Shown here: positions 63,688-64,000 of the stretch, piece by piece
Numbering within the stretch: position 1 is the stretch's first letter
How the letters are laid out: every line of letters starts with the position of its first letter
Source of the DNA: Paracoccus liaowanqingii
Lineage (GTDB): Bacteria > Pseudomonadota > Alphaproteobacteria > Rhodobacterales > Rhodobacteraceae
Reading direction: 5' to 3'
Assembly: GCF_004683865.2 (NCBI RefSeq)
Contig: NZ_CP040761.1
Coordinates: forward strand, 152,964 to 216,963
Length of the DNA stretch: 64,000 bases
The notes under the pieces: generated by a model
Database searches by the model: none
The model's input: only the letters and a program-made list of their open reading frames with translations
What the model was told of the DNA's origin: nothing
Translations under genes and position numbers: made by a program

Positions 63688-64000
63688 CGCACGTCCCTGC
63701 AAGACAGGTCCCCTCCCTCATCCGGCGCCGCGCCTCCTCGCGCGGGTCCCGCCGTCGCTGAACGCTAGCCAGAGCCCCGCACCCTGTCAACACGGCCCGG
63801 CGTCGCGCGGGAAAGCTTTGAATTTGCGGATGATCGGAGGGGATCCGGGCCGGGGACAGGGATTGGCGCGCATCCGCACGGCCCTGGCCACCCGATCGAA
63901 AATGCGCGACGATCGGGTCGGCGGCGGCGATCGGTCAGATCGTTAAAATTGCGCACAGCCCATCCATGCCATGCCGCGTTCGCCACGCTATGCAGTGGTG
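63688..64000. other. Upstream region of the acyl-CoA synthetase, no other gene
   Basis: GC-rich and without a supported gene. It should contain the synthetase promoter; no clear motif seen. Confidence 0.35.

Noticed and set aside
61126..63768. An 880-codon open frame on the plus strand opposite DctQ/DctM and the acyl-CoA synthetase
   Set aside because: It spans two unrelated operons and their intergenic hairpin, with shadow composition (Gly, Arg, His, Gln) and no recognisable domain.

Overview
The window looks like an accessory region (plasmid, chromid or genomic island) of an alphaproteobacterium of the Rhodobacteraceae, most likely Paracoccus or a close relative. Reasons: high GC; alphaproteobacterial families such as ChvE-GguABC with GbpR, DUF3618, DUF1612/HTH and TRAP transporters; many IS256, IS5, IS66 and IS110 remnants; and EcfG-type promoter motifs. 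No rRNA, tRNA, CRISPR or replication origin was seen.

Positions 1-32.3 kb: stress and envelope genes broken up by insertion sequences. Included are a broken RsuA-type pseudouridine synthase, a PAS-GGDEF diguanylate cyclase, a K+-channel-like membrane protein, a coiled-coil membrane protein, a four-gene DUF3618/LEA-like/holin-like cluster (7.1-10.2 kb) and a PRC-barrel repeat protein. They continue with a YflT-domain protein, DUF202 and DUF421 membrane proteins, an MscS channel gene cut in two by an intact IS256-family element with an 8-bp target duplication, two unusual receiver proteins, a DUF2382 stress protein, an IHF-beta-like protein and a BLUF photoreceptor. After an IS66 remnant come an alpha/beta hydrolase, a TrxR-like flavoprotein, and a second DUF3618/holin-like/LEA-like cluster (28.2-30.2 kb). 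Eight of these transcription units carry a perfect GGAAC-N17-GTT motif upstream of the first gene. That is the signature of the alphaproteobacterial general stress sigma factor EcfG, so the left half reads as a dispersed EcfG regulon. It is the main finding.

Positions 32.7-48.4 kb: an apparently co-directional sugar block on the minus strand. It holds chvE-gguA-gguB-gguC, L-arabinonate dehydratase, L-arabinose/D-galactose 1-dehydrogenase, alpha-ketoglutarate semialdehyde dehydrogenase, the galactofuranose-type transporter ytfQ-ytfR-ytfT-yjfF and galM, with a divergent LysR regulator of GbpR type. Together they would import L-arabinose, D-galactose and galactofuranose and oxidise L-arabinose to alpha-ketoglutarate without phosphorylation. 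Three single-base indels in or next to C/G runs here (yjfF twice, the dehydratase once) are either recent decay or sequencing errors.

Positions 48.4-64 kb: ordinary GC-rich genes. These are an Hsp70-like protein, a CBS protein, an ABC exporter (ATPase plus FtsX-type permease) with a lipocalin-like AttH/CrtC-type protein, a PNPOx-like protein, DUF427, DUF4149, a DCC thiol oxidoreductase, a large periplasmic esterase-like/phytase-family protein, a DctPQM TRAP transporter and an acyl-CoA synthetase.
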